From NCBI GenBank assembly GCA_022606425.2, contig JAHDVF020001352.1, forward strand, positions 186,001 to 250,000: a stretch of DNA of 64,000 nt, read 5' to 3'. The position numbers and the translations under genes are program-made. The DNA is from Lepidostoma basale. Taxonomy: Eukaryota; Arthropoda; Insecta; Trichoptera; Lepidostomatidae. Below the pieces are notes generated by a model that worked only from the letters and a program-made list of their open reading frames with translations, did no database searches and was not told the DNA's origin. This document shows, in pieces, positions 51,250 through 62,841 of this stretch (position 1 is its first letter; every line of letters starts with the position of its first letter).

Positions 51250-51697
51250 TTTACAAACAAAAGTGCTGGAGCAGTTTGTGTTATCTGTGATGACCTATGG
51301 ATGCGAGACATAGTCGTTAACTAAAGAAGCAATGTACAATATTAAAGGTGCACAACGGGCCATGTTAGGTATCTCGCTTATAGACCATACGAGTATACCC
51401 AACATGGAGATTAGAAGACGCACCAGGGTCACTGATATAGGGATACGCATTGAGAGGATGAAATGGCAATTGGCTGGACATGTGTGCCGATGGAAAGAAG
51501 GAAGATGGAACCAGAGGGTTACTGAATGAAAGCCAAGGTTGGGCCGGAGAAGTCTCGGGAGACTGCTTACCAGGTGGAGCGATAATATTGTGCAGACGGC
51601 GGGAAGGGCCTGGAGAACACTGGCGAGAGATCAAGAGGGATGACGTGGGGATGGAAAGGCCTACGTCCAAGCCTTACGAGACAAGCTGACGAAGAAA
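51250..51697 (+). pseudogene. LINE-J C-terminal relic
   Basis: It reads KVLEQFVLSVMTYGCET, stop, SLTKEAMYNIKGAQRAMLGI, then RIERMKWQLAGHVCRWKEGR and RSLGRLLTRWSDNIVQTAGR. MTYG.E, M.G, W..AGH. and RW.D motifs identify the C-terminal third of a non-LTR polyprotein. At least three stops break it. Confidence 0.75.
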
Positions 51698-51852
51698 TTT
51701 AATAATGTTGAAGTATCATAGCGCTTGTTATTTTTATGATGCTCTTATAATTTAAAAAATAATATAACAAACTATATGTAATTGATCAGGTTCGAACATT
51801 TCGATGATGTAGGTAAGACATTCAAATTTTAAAATGAAAAAGTAATTGGGTA

Positions 51853-52111
51853 TGTTGAGGATGGGCGGGTTGAAGTGACGATGGGCTGGCCATATCTGTC
51901 GGAGAACCGACGGCCGATGGGGGATAGGGGTTCTGGAGTGGAGACCGCGTACAGGATTTCGCAGAGTTGGACGTCCCCTTGCCCGCTGGACCGACGATCT
52001 GAAGAGGATTGCTGGACATGGATGGATGGGAGCGGCAATGGATAGGGGGCGGTGGCGTGCTTTGGGAGAGGCGTACATTAAGCAATGAATGACAGACGAC
52101 TGATGATGATG
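51853..52111 (+). pseudogene. LINE-J family, second copy
   Basis: It reads RMGGLKWRWAGHICRRTDGR, VGRPLARWTDDLKRIAGHGW and DRGRWRALGEAYIKQ, then a stop. It ends in TGATGATGATG. It matches the tail of 51250-51697 and extends it to the natural C-terminus. Minus-strand frames over it are shadows. Confidence 0.75.
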
Positions 52112-52567
52112 TTTAAAAAAAAGTGTTTTAATTAATAAAAATTACAAAAATATATAATTTTACAATTTTAGAGTGTTGATACCTCAAATTAATTATAAAA
52201 TTAAGTGTGTTCCTTGGTTCGTCTCTGGTGATGGTGGGCGCTCCTTGGAATAGGGTTGCGATTAAATAACCTATTACAATAAAGATTCGGATCAGAGCTA
52301 TCTCGAGTCGTAAAATATAACCAAAAGTACCTAATTCGAACACACCGCTCGCCATTGTGACATATAAGGAAGTACAAGTGATTGATGGAAGACGAGAACT
52401 GCAGCGACAGTCCATTGCAGGGAAACCGTGACAGATAGAAATCGCAATTATTGTTTGTGCATAACAATGTCGTAGAAATTTCACGCTAATGCCAATTCTC
52501 AGCTCATAATAGATAGAACCAAATGTAAATATTAGATTGTACATATTTCCAAGAAATCATTTAAAAC
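52112..52567. other. unassigned DNA with a hydrophobic minus-strand frame
   Basis: A 138-codon minus-strand frame (52128-52544) is rich in hydrophobic residues but does not match a family I know. Composition is slightly richer in G+C at 52205-52440. I leave it unassigned. Confidence 0.3.
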
Positions 52568-53130
52568 TAAAACTATCTAACTAGCCATCACGCCGTCTCC
52601 CCGAAGGGGTAGGCAAAAATAATGGACTGCCACACTTTTCTTTCCTGACATATTTCTCTCGCTTCCTCAACATTCATACATCGTGTCACACACGCGCGTC
52701 GATTTCTCTGATTCCTCACATGGTCGACATTCAATATTCGATTTATTTGATCGTGCCACGTTTTCCTCGGTCTTCCTCTATTTCTGGTTCCATTTACATC
52801 GTTAACATATAATTTTTTTTAACCATTTTTTCTTCATTATTTTTTCCATATGTCCAAACCATCTTAATGATCTTTACATTATTTTGTTCATAACACCATC
52901 ATTCGCACCGCATTCACTTCTTATATTTTCATTCGACATTCTATCTGACACAGAGTATCTACACATAAGTCTAAGACATCTCATTTTTACTGCATTTATT
53001 CTACTTTCATTCATATTTTGACAGTTCCATGCTTCGCTTCCATACATAAGGGTCGGTAGAAGAACACCATTGTGCACTGCCATTCTAGCTTTTTTGGAAA
53101 GGTTTTTGTTTGCGATGACAACTTTAAGTT
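52568..53130 (-). pseudogene. LINE-A, second longest copy
   Basis: From the tail (AACTATCTAACTAGCCATCA) the reverse codons are NVEEAREICQERKVWQSI, GRPRKTWHDQINRI, RSECGANDGVMNKIM, MSNENIRSECG, and MNESRINAVKMRCLRLMCRY. The copy continues through LMYGSEAWNCQN, HNGVLLPT and a KKLE-like end near 53130. There are several frameshifts. Endonuclease and polymerase domains are absent. Confidence 0.85.
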
Positions 53131-53227
53131 ATTTAACAAATAATTTAAAATTTGTTTTAAAAAGTTTTTGTGTTTAAAAACTACGTGGAGATCATGAAAG
53201 GAAAAAAGTAGCATTAGTCTACCTCAA

Positions 53228-53345
53228 AAAAAGATAGGCCTGCTACCTAATCCCAATCCGGTGAAGAAGACGGACGTGAGTCGCACGGGATAGAGAACGT
53301 TTGAAGAGGTCTACACCCAGCAGTGGAGATATGCCTAAGTAAGAA
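53228..53345 (+). pseudogene. LINE-J-like 3' end
   Basis: Codons read RTFEEVYTQQWRYA, then a stop. This matches the ALGEAYIKQ end of the LINE-J copies. GTCTACACCCAGCAGTGGAG is a frequent 3' signature of such elements. Confidence 0.45.
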
Positions 53346-53414
53346 AAAGGAGAAGATTTTAAATTTATAATACTAATATAGCTGTCAACACCCGCACAGT
53401 TGACATTTACAAGA

Positions 53415-53618
53415 CCGGAGGGAAGACGCAGCGTGGAAAGACCGCGGCTCGTTGGCTTGACGATTTTTCGAAGGATCTGCAATTGTTGGGAATTAGTCCT
53501 GAGAAGTGGAAGTCGAGAGCTCAGGATAAGATCGGCTACAGAAACTTTTTGGAGGTGGCATGGTTCACCCCGGACTGTAAAGCCAGAGAGAAGAAGAATA
53601 TTGATATATCGATGATCT
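53415..53618 (+). pseudogene. LINE-L C-terminal fragment
   Basis: One frame is open for about 65 codons. It reads GKTAARWLDDFSKDLQLLGI, SPEKWKSRAQDKIGYRNFLE and VAWFTPDCKAREKKN. The RW.DD...DL..LG...W...AQD pattern is that of a non-LTR tail. It is truncated upstream. Confidence 0.55.
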
Positions 53619-53639
53619 GACAATCTGTGACACACTAAT

Positions 53640-54008
53640 TGTATCTCCTGAGATGATGAGGTCCAACTGTCCCTTCATCTCTTAGGTGATCTTCTAGATG
53701 GACGATGTCCAGTGGGAATGTTGTAAGCAGCTTTATATTCGAGTGTGTCACTATCCATTCTGGCTACATGTTCCATACAGTATCTTCTTTTGGATCTACT
53801 ACACCGAACGATGTCCTTTATTTCGTAAGTTTTTCTTATTTATACGGACACGACAATGGAGTGTTTTTCAAGTAATGGATCTCAGAACCTTCATCCTTGA
53901 TGTACTCAAAAGACCTTTAGTTCGTATAGTGTCGGCTCTCGTCTTTACTGCATACGTCACGATAAGTTGCACGCATGTCTTGTAAATTCTGACCTTGCTG
54001 TCAATATA
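53640..54008 (-). pseudogene. LINE-B internal relic
   Basis: The minus strand reads DSKVRIYKTCVQLIVTYAVK, TRADTIRTK, LLSTSRMKVLRSIT and then, after stops, HVARMDSDTLEYKAAYNIPT and GHRPSRRSPKR. KVRIYKTCVRPI.TY..ETR is a well-known block of an insect endonuclease/reverse-transcriptase family. Multiple stops are present. Confidence 0.75.
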
Positions 54009-54984
54009 ACATACATGTGTTTTATCCAGACCAATATTACTATATTAGTATCAATTTATTGTTATTTATTGATAATGCGTGAAATTTGTTTACATTATTA
54101 ACACATTTTTTGAAGTAAAGCAATCGATTTTGAATCATTGAAATAAAATGTAATAATGGCTTGTTTAATAATTGTTTCATAAAAAATAGCTGTCTTTTAA
54201 TTGTCGATTCAAAATTTAAATTATCAGTACGGTATTTTTAAAATGAATATTGAAAAACTTAAATATATAAAACGAATTTGACGCTGTTTACTAAAATAGC
54301 CTTTCACAAATATATAAGAAACTTGAGGTTTCGTAAATACACGAGCGTTGAAATCTTTTTAGTACAAATGTTAGCCGCTCACGTTAGTTATCCATTTAAC
54401 GTAAAAATGCTAAGTAATATAAAAAATATACTAAAATAGAACGAAATATGCAAATACCAAGTATTTTACTCGATCGTGCAATAACAATTTTAATTTTCGA
54501 TGATAATAATTTTGTTTTGTTTGACCAGCTTATAATGCATTTTAACGCTGTTTACTGTTAATACGTAAGATAAAACAATTTTTAAAATAAAGTTTTACAA
54601 AAAAATATTCGTACGATAAAACGTAGGTGTTCGTTCGTGAAGTTTTCGTCGTATTGAAGTCCACGTATTTACATGTATTTCATACAACGGAGAAGTAAGT
54701 TTAACAAACCATAAACAAGTCCAGAGGGGAGAAGTAATAAGGTGCCGAATGTGCAAAAGCCGAATGCGCATGCGCGGCTTGCAATCAATTATTGGGACAC
54801 AATTCACCCGCCCCACGAGATAGGACGACAGCGCAGAGAACAGACATTTGTTCAAGTAACAGATTTCGTTAATTGAATTGGCGGTGACTTCGTGGTCGGA
54901 AAATACTTATTCGTACACCGTGGAAGAATTGCCTTTACTTAAATAAGTATATTTTGCTGAGTATTAAATAAAATCAACTCTTCT
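54009..54984. other. A+T-rich DNA with GC-richer stretch at 54640-54890
   Basis: The stretch contains GTGCAAAAGCCGAATGCGCA, TGCGCGGCTTGC and CCCGCCCCACGAGATAGGAC. It is unrepeated and has no frame. Confidence 0.35.
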
Positions 54985-55190
54985 TCTTCTCTTTTTTTTA
55001 GATTTTGTGATCTGTTCAGATGGGATATCAGTCTTGGTTCTGTGATGAAGACGTCCAATATTCTCTCTATCTCTCTGGTGATTGACGGCTCTCTGAAGTT
55101 TCGTGCATTATGATTTTGAAAATCTTCGCCGGGTCCATAATCTCAACGTGGTCGAGAAATAAGACAGAGAAGACGATTCTAGACAGACCC
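54985..55190 (-). pseudogene. LINE-B 3' relic
   Basis: The minus strand carries REYWTSSSQNQD, then TGAACAGATCACAAAATCTA. This corresponds to the RQSWMSSSR part and 3' end at 2341-2490. The remainder is decayed. Confidence 0.5.
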
Positions 55191-55477
55191 TCCATCTTAT
55201 AATCAATTAAATATATAATACATATCCACAAAGCAAAAAATGTTTACTTAATATGCTAATTTATTGATTATATTTTAAGCCTTATCGCGAGTGACATAAT
55301 AGGAGAGAGAGAATAACATCAATATTAAATGCTGGAGATAATAAATTGCTTTATTTTATTTGCAAAATTTATTTATCGAAATATGAAATGTTGGAGGTAC
55401 ATTTATAATACAATAAGGCCAACGTTACGCTATATACGCGAGAATTACATTTTTCATTACTTTATTTTTATTGAATA

Positions 55478-55590
55478 TGTATTATTTCTTGAGGTTTTAT
55501 TATATTTTATGGGAATGACATATTAAGGCTTGCTCAGGCATTTGCAAACGTCAATAACTTTTTTAGTAATATTATATATTCAATATGAAG
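55478..55590 (+). repeat. foldback family A, left arm
   Basis: TTCTTGAGGTTTTATTATAT, then TTTATGGGAATGACATATTA and GCTTGCTCAGGCATTTGC. An outer-arm word (ATATGAAGTTTTACACCATT) follows directly, so the centre is deleted. Confidence 0.6.
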
Positions 55591-56154
55591 TTTTACACCA
55601 TTGTTCAAGAAACATTTTCTCTTTGCATTGAACGATTTTTTGTTAATGTATTTAAAAGTAATAATAACAACATTTTACTTCATTATATTGTACATTAAAT
55701 TGAAACAAAAATGCATTCTTACGTATAGCAAAACGTTGAACGAATTGGTTTTCTCTAATATGTATATTCTAATGTTCAGTACGATAACATATCCGATGTA
55801 ATATACCAGTTGCAAATTGCATGTTAGCTACTATCAGATGTCAGATATATCCTAAAGATTAAAGTATACACAAATAAAATATACAGCTAGAACACATCAA
55901 TACATGTTCTTGGCATTGATACATAATAAAGATTTACAAATATGCAAATTGTTTTCAAATAGATAAAGATTGTATTTTGAAGTGAAGTTCAATGATTGGC
56001 ATAACATTAACAAGAATTCAAACATTTACTTTGCAAACGCTGCTACCGGTGAGTTAGTTTTATATTAAATTATTCTTGTTAATTGAAAATTGTTGGTAAA
56101 TGTTCATTGCAAGTAATGAACATATTTTTTGTAAATAAAAAAAATCCATATAGT

Positions 56155-56222
56155 TTAATTTAACATAATTTTCAGTATCGACCGGTTTTGCAGCTCACTG
56201 TCTTCTAGAAGTGTAATACATT
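56155..56222 (+). repeat. foldback family F, left arm
   Basis: TTTAATTTAACATAATTTTC, then AGTATCGACCGGTTTTGCAG and CTCACTGTCTTCTAGAAG. The minus-strand reading CTAGAAGAC..AAAACCGGTC is a decayed core. Confidence 0.5.
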
Positions 56223-56385
56223 TAATTACATAATATAATGTATAAATATTACAAAGGAACTTTCTATTTTCGTTACTTTTTTTTTTCTTAAAAAAGACTA
56301 ATATCAAAGATTTACATCAATGATATTAGAATTTATTTTACAATCTTCAATGTGAGCAGAAAATAGCTCATTATTATGAAGAAGG

Positions 56386-56470
56386 AATCTAGTCGTGTCC
56401 AGGCTTGAACCCATGTCCCCTGGATCAGGAGCCAAGCGATCCATCCCCTAGACCACCACCCGAATATATT
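56386..56470 (-). repeat. tRNA-like SINE head
   Basis: The minus strand reads GTGGTGGTCTAGGGGATGGA, then CATGGGTTCAAGCC. This gives an A-box-like TGGTCTAGGGG and a B box (GGTTCAAGCC) 45 bases on. The T arm does not pair, so it is a SINE or tRNA relic. Confidence 0.45.
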
Positions 56471-56636
56471 ATATTAACAATTTACCTATACATAGATAAA
56501 TACAAATTCTGTTCACAAAAAAATTAACATTGATTCTAAATTTGTTAAAAAACTTTGTAAAAACGCATAAATTGATTAACTGGTCAATTCTAAATTATTG
56601 TTTCTTAAACAATGATATTAAACTGTATATTAAATA

Positions 56637-56796
56637 ATTCATATGAATGACAACGTCTATATTTTATGTGAATTATATATTTCGCATGTCTAAAGCATTA
56701 TCACATGTTTATGATAATACCTTAGGGCGATACATGTTATTCACATACTCTATTAAAAAAATAATCTAGAAAACATACGTTTTCATTCGTATTGAT
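56637..56796. repeat. foldback family A, diverged copy
   Basis: ATTCATATGAATGACAACGT, then TTATGTGAATTATATATTTC and GCATGTCTAAAGCATTATCA. The right arm has ACATGTTATTCACATA, AATCTAGAAAACATACGTTT and TCATTCGTATTGATT. Confidence 0.75.
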
Positions 56797-57640
56797 TGGT
56801 CAGTTCTTATTTGGTAAATATTATATATAATATTGAAGATGAGAGATTTGCTAATAAAACATCATTCAATAAAGACATTTTATACGTATTAATGCTTATT
56901 TTCAATTGGTTACCTATTCACATGCATTTCTATTAAAATTCAATTTGTGCAATTTGAATATTCACGTCAGTTTAAAATGGGCGTCGATATTGAATTACCG
57001 CGGACTAATTTAATTTTGTCACTTCAATGGCAGGCCGGATGGCTGAATGCCAGGCGCGACTGATCGGACCGGGATGTCGGGAACGGCCTGTCAGGTGCGC
57101 CTTCAGTCTCCCGCTACTTCTGCTGTCCTGGTAGCCGCCGTAATGAGAGTACCAGGGGGACATATCTTGTTATGGAATGGCGTGTCCCTGAGACGTATTT
57201 ATATCTGCTCTTAGTCCACGGCGGCGAGGGGTAATGGGAACCCGGAATCGACTCAAATAAGCTATTGGTATCAATCGTGAAGCGTAAACTGATCCACTCA
57301 CGTAAAAAAAATCGTATTCGTATATTTTACTCTGAGTACTAAATATAATATATTTTATTGTACTTATCAACGGAATTTTCTCACGTGACTCAAAATAAAT
57401 CCAAACAAGTTTTTTTAACATTTTAAAATCATTTCGTTCATTGTTTTAAATATAAGATTTCACATTTCGCTTGTCAAAATTTTCACAATTTTATTTCGAG
57501 TTGAATTTCCGTCTGTATTAAACAAGAACACGATATAAATAAATGCTTAATTGAATGATTACTAAGTATATATATTTTTTTATTTACAAGAATTTTATTA
57601 CCGTTATTCATAATTTAATGGTGTAAAACTCCATATTTAA
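56797..57640. other. unassigned DNA with GC-rich island at 57025-57250
   Basis: GGCCGGATGGCTGAATGCCA, GGCGCGACTGATCGGACCGG and CGGGAACGGCCTGTCAGGTG form a compact G+C-rich block with no copy in the window. It has no long frame. It could be conserved non-coding DNA or a SINE without a second copy here. Confidence 0.35.
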
Positions 57641-57752
57641 TATTAAATACGGATGAAAACGTTTTGCGTTGCCAAGCTGAAATGTCAGATGCTTGACTTC
57701 ATATAAAAATATAATAAAACTTCTAGAAAATTCACGTTTTTATTCGTATTAA
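57641..57752. repeat. foldback family A, internally deleted copy
   Basis: TTAAATACGGATGAAAACGT, then TTTGCGTTGCCAAGC. The right arm has TATAATAAAACTTCTAGAAA and CGTTTTTATTCGTATTAA. Confidence 0.65.
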
Positions 57753-58477
57753 ATATATATTACGGTTATCTAAATAAATTAAAAAAAAATACATAATAAA
57801 AATTATAAAATAATAAAAAAATATAATACGAACAATATAAAAACTTTCATGTTTTATTTATATCATTCGTGATATGTTTTCACAAAAAGCAAACTTTCTG
57901 TGTTTCAATAAGTGATCAATAGAATTTCAATAACAGCAAATGGTCAAAACAAATAATACGACAGGATATTAGAAAAAGAACGATTAAAAAGATACGTACA
58001 ATAGATAATGCATGACCAAAAAGTTACATCCGTAATCCTAGTGACATCGTATTCATTTGTAGCTTTATTTCCAAAACAATTTACTGCATTCCCACAGGAT
58101 TATACGCACTAACGTTATATAGGAGAGTGTCTAAGGGAACTTGATATCTCGGTATGCAAACAAGTGTAGCAAATGGCTTTAATGACGCATAAATAAACTT
58201 GCATGCGTCTCATTTACTGCAGTTGATGCTGTGATGTAGATTAATCTTCCTTGAATGTAACTGCTATGAAGAGACAATTAACAAGGTAGTATTTTACTCC
58301 TGGAACAGAATATATAATATATTAATTGGTCAACAATTTGTTGAGATCTATTTTCCGATTTGATAACACTTTACAGTAGTAGGAAAGGAACGTGTTGTGT
58401 GGATTTGAGTTGTATAATGAATATGAATGAAAACATGATATTTATAAGAATATCTTAATGAGTGATTTTTATATGAA
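57753..58477. other. A+T-rich DNA, no gene seen
   Basis: No frame or repeat was identified. Confidence 0.5.
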
Positions 58478-58640
58478 TTGAAATACTCTTATTCCACTAT
58501 AGAGTATATTTTTCTGGAAACGTTTTGAAGGTATAAAACTTTCATCGCCGGGATAACTAAATATACTCAACATACTGAGATTATTTAGTTTTCGTGCCGA
58601 TTAAGGTTCTCGATTTATCGAAAAAAATATACTCTCACAA
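58478..58640. repeat. foldback element, distant family B relative
   Basis: GAGTATATTTTTCTGGAAAC, then GTTTTGAAGGTATAAAACTT and TCATCGCCGGGATAAC on the left. The right side has GATTTATCGAAAAAAATATA and CTC. Arm pairing is weaker than in family B proper. Confidence 0.45.
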
Positions 58641-58644
58641 CAAC

Positions 58645-59402
58645 AAACAACAAACCATCACGCCGTTTCCCCGCAGGGGTAGGCAGAGAGAATGGACCGC
58701 CACACTACTCTATCCTGGCAAACCTCTCTAGCTTCCTCCACATTCATACAACGAGTCATACACGCACGTCGATTCCTCCGACTTCTAACATGACCAACCT
58801 TTAAAATTTGATTAATTTGGTCATGCCATGTTTTCCTCGGTCTGCCTCGACTTCGTACCCCATTTACATCATTAACGTATACTTTCTTAACCATTCTTTC
58901 TCCATCCATGCGTTCCATATGTCCGAACCAACGCAGCGATCCTTTCATAATTTTGTTCATAATACCTTCTTCCGCTCTACATTCCTTTCTTATATCAGCA
59001 TTTGAGATTCTGTCGTATATCGTTCTACCACACATACGTCTTAGGGACCTCATCTCTACCGCATTTATTCTACTCTCATCCTTCTTTTGCCAGTTCCATG
59101 CTTCGCTTCCATACATTAAGGTTGGGACCAGAACACCATTGTGAACGGCCGTTTTCGCTTTCATTGATAAATTCTTGTTTCCAATAACTATTTTTAAAGC
59201 TCCATTCACTTTGTTACCCGCACCAACCCTTCTTTCGACGTCACTATCCGCTCGGGCATCTGCTGTGAACATACTACCTAAATACACAAATTCCCTCACC
59301 TGTTCCAAGTTCTCTTCGTTCACACTTATATTACAAACTGTCATTTGCTCTTCCCTTTCGAAAACCATCACCTTTGACTTTCCGACATTCATCATTAATA
59401 TT
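58645..59402 (-). pseudogene. LINE-A, longest copy, open C-terminal frame
   Basis: The minus strand is open for 245 codons (59395 down to 58658). It reads MMNVGKSKVMVFEREEQMTV, FVYLGSMFTADARADSDVER, RVGAGNKVNGALKIVIGNKN, LVPTLMYGSEAWNWQKKDES, RWFGHMERMDGERMVKKVYV and VWRSILSAYPCGETA. This is the end of the reverse-transcriptase palm/thumb plus the C-terminal region of an RTE-like element. The first ATG is only the truncation point. No stop or frameshift occurs in 245 codons, so this is the youngest LINE-A copy seen. The tail is a weak CAACAACAAACAACAAAC on the plus strand. Confidence 0.88.
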
Positions 59403-59405
59403 AGA

Positions 59406-59757
59406 ATTTCAATATTATATTGAATGCCTCAAGTTTACCAAAAAATAATTCCCAATAATTAATAATGCCATTACCACAGATAAAGATACAGTAAACAATT
59501 GATAATAATAAAAATAAAAATTATTGCTTGAACAATGGTGTAAAACTCTATAATTTCGAGAAACTTTATATTCATTTTACGTGTTTTATGATAATTACCT
59601 AGCAAAACAAAATACGTTGCTCCCATAAAATTTGAAAGCGGGCATATTTATCAACATTAAATGTGTGATTATAGATCATAATAAAAATAGTCAAAATTCA
59701 TGAACCCTTGTTTTATTTGTTGATACTTGAACAACGATGTAAAATTCCATATTAAAT
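59406..59757. other. A+T-rich DNA
   Basis: Outer family A words (TTGCTTGAACAATGGTGTAA, AACTCTATAATTTC) occur at 59523-59556 and again just before 59758. Nothing else was seen. Confidence 0.45.
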
Positions 59758-59928
59758 AATTATTATAAATGAAATTTTTTATTTACTAGAAGTTTCATTA
59801 TATTTTATGGGTATGAGATGTTTTGCGTTGCTTACGAAAATAATTAGATATTGCCTCAGCAAGACGAAACATGTCATTCACATAAAATATAATGAAAATT
59901 TTAGAAAATAGAAGTTTTCATTCATATA
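59758..59928. repeat. foldback family A copy
   Basis: TATAAATGAAATTTTTTATT, TACTAGAAGTTTCATTATAT and TTTATGGGTATGAGATGTTT on the left. AAGACGAAACATGTCATTCA, TAAAATATAATGAAAATTTT and GTTTTCATTCATATA on the right. GAAAC..GTC is intact but the CTGANGA position reads TTAGATA. Confidence 0.8.
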
Positions 59929-60029
59929 TTCGGATTTAAGGAGCTATTTAAGGACTCAAATAGGATATGTATTTTGTAATGTGTATTATCATATATTATT
60001 TTTTGGTGGGTTGATATCATATAATATTA

Positions 60030-60470
60030 TGCAGTTAACTAACTAACTAACTAACTAACTAGCCATCACGCCATTTCTCCGGAGGGGTAGGCAGAGAGGA
60101 TGGATCGTCACAATGCTCTGTCCTGGCATACCTCTCGGGATTCCTCTGCATTCATACATATTACCATACACGCACGTCGATTATTCCGACTTCGAATGTG
60201 GCCGCCTTTTAGTAATTTATTAATTTGGTCATCCCATGTTTTCCTCGGTCGTCCTCAGCTTATATTTCCACTCACGCTGCTTTCGTACAACTTTTTAATC
60301 ATTCTACTCTCATCCATTCGTTCCATATATCCAAACTATCTCAGAAATTCTTTTTTAAACTTATTCATGATGCAGTCATCTGCCTTACATTTCTTTCTTA
60401 TGTCATCGTTTGGTATTCTATCATACAACGTTTTCCCGCACATTCAGCTTAGTGATCTCATTTCTTAGTA
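60030..60470 (-). pseudogene. LINE-A copy with long tail
   Basis: A (TAAC)n run of seven units precedes the 3' end (GCCATCACGCCATTTCTCCG). Reverse codons for CQDRALW, NRRACMVICMNAEE, KRWPHSKSE-like and HERMDESRMIKKLY are traceable up to the YDRIPNDDIRKKCKADDCIM segment. There are several frameshifts. This copy represents a LINE-A subfamily (KKCKADD instead of SECGAND). Confidence 0.75.
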
Positions 60471-60555
60471 ATAGTGTATTTTTTTATATTATCTAGATTT
60501 TAAATAATTGCATATATTATTGTACAAAATCATACTCATACATTGCACAATGCAC

Positions 60556-60690
60556 ATACTCTCATCCATTCGTTCCATATGTCCAAACCATCTCAGGGAT
60601 CCTTGTTTAATTTCATCCATTAGGCAGTCATCTGCCTTACGTTTCTTTCTTATTTCATCGTTCGGTATTCTATCATACAACTCTAATGTA
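60556..60690 (-). pseudogene. LINE-A fragment, same segment as 60300-60440
   Basis: The minus strand reads YDRIPNDEIRKKRKADDCLM, DEIKQGSLRWFGHMERMDES. This repeats the segment found 120 bases away in the same orientation. It is either a partial local duplication or a second insertion of the same subfamily. Confidence 0.75.
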
Positions 60691-62274
60691 GTATTTAATA
60701 ATAATTTTACTATCTATATATTTTAACGTTCTTTTAACCATAAATCCACTGCGGCTATCTCGAACACGGCTATTAATTTACCGCGATCCTGTGAATACTA
60801 GATAAGCAGGACGCTTTATAGAATATAGGCAGGAGATGCAGTAAAACAGGCCGTCGTAGAGCCGGTGCGGTCACGGCGGGCTAATGGATCTCCGCGGACA
60901 GCATCACTTCTGCTCTCCCGACACCCGGTTTCCTGTCCCACGTCTCGTACGAGGAGCATCCTCATCTCGGCCATTCAGAAATTATCTGCATTTGAATACA
61001 ACGAGATCAGGACGTGCGGACACTTAGGTCAGTGATGTACATTCGTTTATGTCCCAACGGTAGGAAAGTGACTTTACTTGTTGCCTAAACGTTATTTTAA
61101 ACTCGATTTTAATGTTTTCTTATCAATAAAACGTTTAATGTGTGTTTTGAACTTTCCAATAGTATTAGTTAAGGGGTAATTGGATCGGGTCACTCTGTCT
61201 TTAATGGCAATAGATTTTATTCTACGTTCACCATCACTGTGTTGTAGATTTATAATTGAATTTTTTTTTTACTTTGTAACACAACACATTATTTGAAATT
61301 TAAAGCTTAAAAGTTTAAAGTAATTGGGTTCAAAGGACATGTTGTATATTAAAAACATTTAAAGTTTTTTTTTTTGTTTTATTTAAAACGATTTTTTGCA
61401 ATGTCCTCATTCAAATAATTGTCAGTGAGCACACCTCCGAAATATACTTTGGGAAGCTCAAAATTAACTAGCATGAACATTACTGCAAGACAATAAAGAA
61501 ACAAAAACTAAGGCTCTAATTTAGAAAAACAGCAAATCCAGAAATTCTGTAATATAACATATATAAAGCACTCAAAATGTATGACGATATTCGAGGATGT
61601 CAGAAATGAAAAGAATATAAGCAAATTGTAACCTAATTATTATTTTTAATTATTAAATTTTTTACTAGACTAACTAATTTTTATTAGAATAACATTTTTA
61701 TTATGTACCATATATGTGTACTATTTTAAGTAAATAAATAAACAAAACAAAAAACCCAAGAATCCCCTTCATAGGGCGAGGAGATATAATTTATCAAAGT
61801 TTACGAAAATTAATAATGAAATCACAAGAAAGTTAAGAAACTTATAAACAGCAATAAATTATTTAATGACCTTTGCGATGGAGAATTTAAAAATATCTAA
61901 TTTGATGTGGAATTTTACACTATTGCTAATTCGACAATGAATGGATTCAAAATAATTACCGCTATGTAAATAACCAGCCCACGACGTAACGGTTCTTGCA
62001 GAGAAAAAAGATCGAATCCTCTGAAACAACACCTGAAATGTTCCAGCGGAGATGCAGGTCGTGATCATCGTAGATCCGCCAGAACAGCAAACGTCTGCGG
62101 CATTACTCATTGGGAAAGAGTAAGCAAAGTAGCTATTAACTTGTACGGGTATTTGCTCAGAGCTGAACCTCAATAATTAATAGGAGACTATCACGACGAA
62201 TGGTGGAAGGCTTTGAATTGAGTTACTTAAATTTTCTTATTATTAAAAACTAATTTTCTTAATTTAATAAACTC
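60691..62274. other. A+T-rich DNA with GC-richer stretches at 60740-61030 and 61960-62190
   Basis: The first stretch has GCCGTCGTAGAGCCGGTGCG, GTCACGGCGGGCTAATGG and CCGACACCCGGTTTCCTGTC. The second has GTAGATCCGCCAGAACAGCA. Neither is repeated in the window. A 104-codon minus-strand frame at 61859-62173 has no motif I recognise. Confidence 0.35.
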
Positions 62275-62650
62275 ATTACGTTTATTTCTCCAAAGGGGTA
62301 TTGCAAAAAGAATAAACCACCACTATATTCGATGTCGATTTCTCGTGCCAAGTTTTTTCTGATTTGATCATGCCACGTTTCCGCGGTCTTCTTCTATTCC
62401 TCTTTCCGTTCATATCCTTAACGTATGAGTATACTTATCCTCGTATACTTTCTTTATCGTTATTTGTTAGTGTACGTATAATATATTATTGTCATGTGTC
62501 TATCTTAATAAACCTTTTATTATTTTGTTCAGAACTCTTTCATTCGCACTGCCTAATGTTTGCATTTTAAAATCTATCGTATACAGATTTATCATACATG
62601 TATGTGAGGGATCTCATTTCTACTGAATTTATTCTACAATATTATTAGAC
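62275..62650 (-). pseudogene. LINE-A, heavily decayed copy
   Basis: CCAAAGGGGTATTGCAAAAA, TTGATCATGCCACGTTTCCG, CGGTCTTCTTCTATTCC, ATTATTTTGTTCAGAACTCT and GATCTCATTTCTACTGAATT follow the order of LINE-A in reverse. Most codons are scrambled by indels. Confidence 0.6.
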
Positions 62651-62841
62651 GGATATTTTGTTTTATAATTGAATACATATTTTTTAAAATATTTTAAAAG
62701 CAATTACTGCTACCAACAATATCATAATGTTAATTTCAAAACGCATGATTTTTCACAATTTATTGAAAGACTTGCTTGTAAGTATATTTCAATTTAAAAA
62801 AAGTTTTAACCATACACAAATGAAACCACTTATCTCTCATA

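Larger units (their letters stand above)
51137..51730. repeat. foldback family C, split by a LINE-J copy
   Basis: The left arm ATCACAATTTATTTTTAAGA, then TTCGCGACAGCTGTTTCGCT and AACCTATGTTGGCATC, runs to about 51245. The far right end AATGTTGAAGTATCATAGCG appears at 51703. The LINE-J copy lies between. No target duplication is evident. Confidence 0.65.
55191..56385. other. A+T-rich DNA holding two half repeats
   Basis: Apart from the family A half at 55478-55590 and the family F half at 56155-56222, nothing is identified. Open frames at 55329-55801 are A+T-driven chance frames. Confidence 0.5.

Noticed and set aside
52128..52544. Hydrophobic minus-strand frame that might be a chemoreceptor fragment
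   Set aside because: No conserved receptor motif or exon boundary could be pointed to; hydrophobic strings arise easily from T-rich DNA.
56386..56470. Possible minus-strand tRNA gene
   Set aside because: The A- and B-box-like words are good but the T stem fails to pair and no acceptor stem is found.
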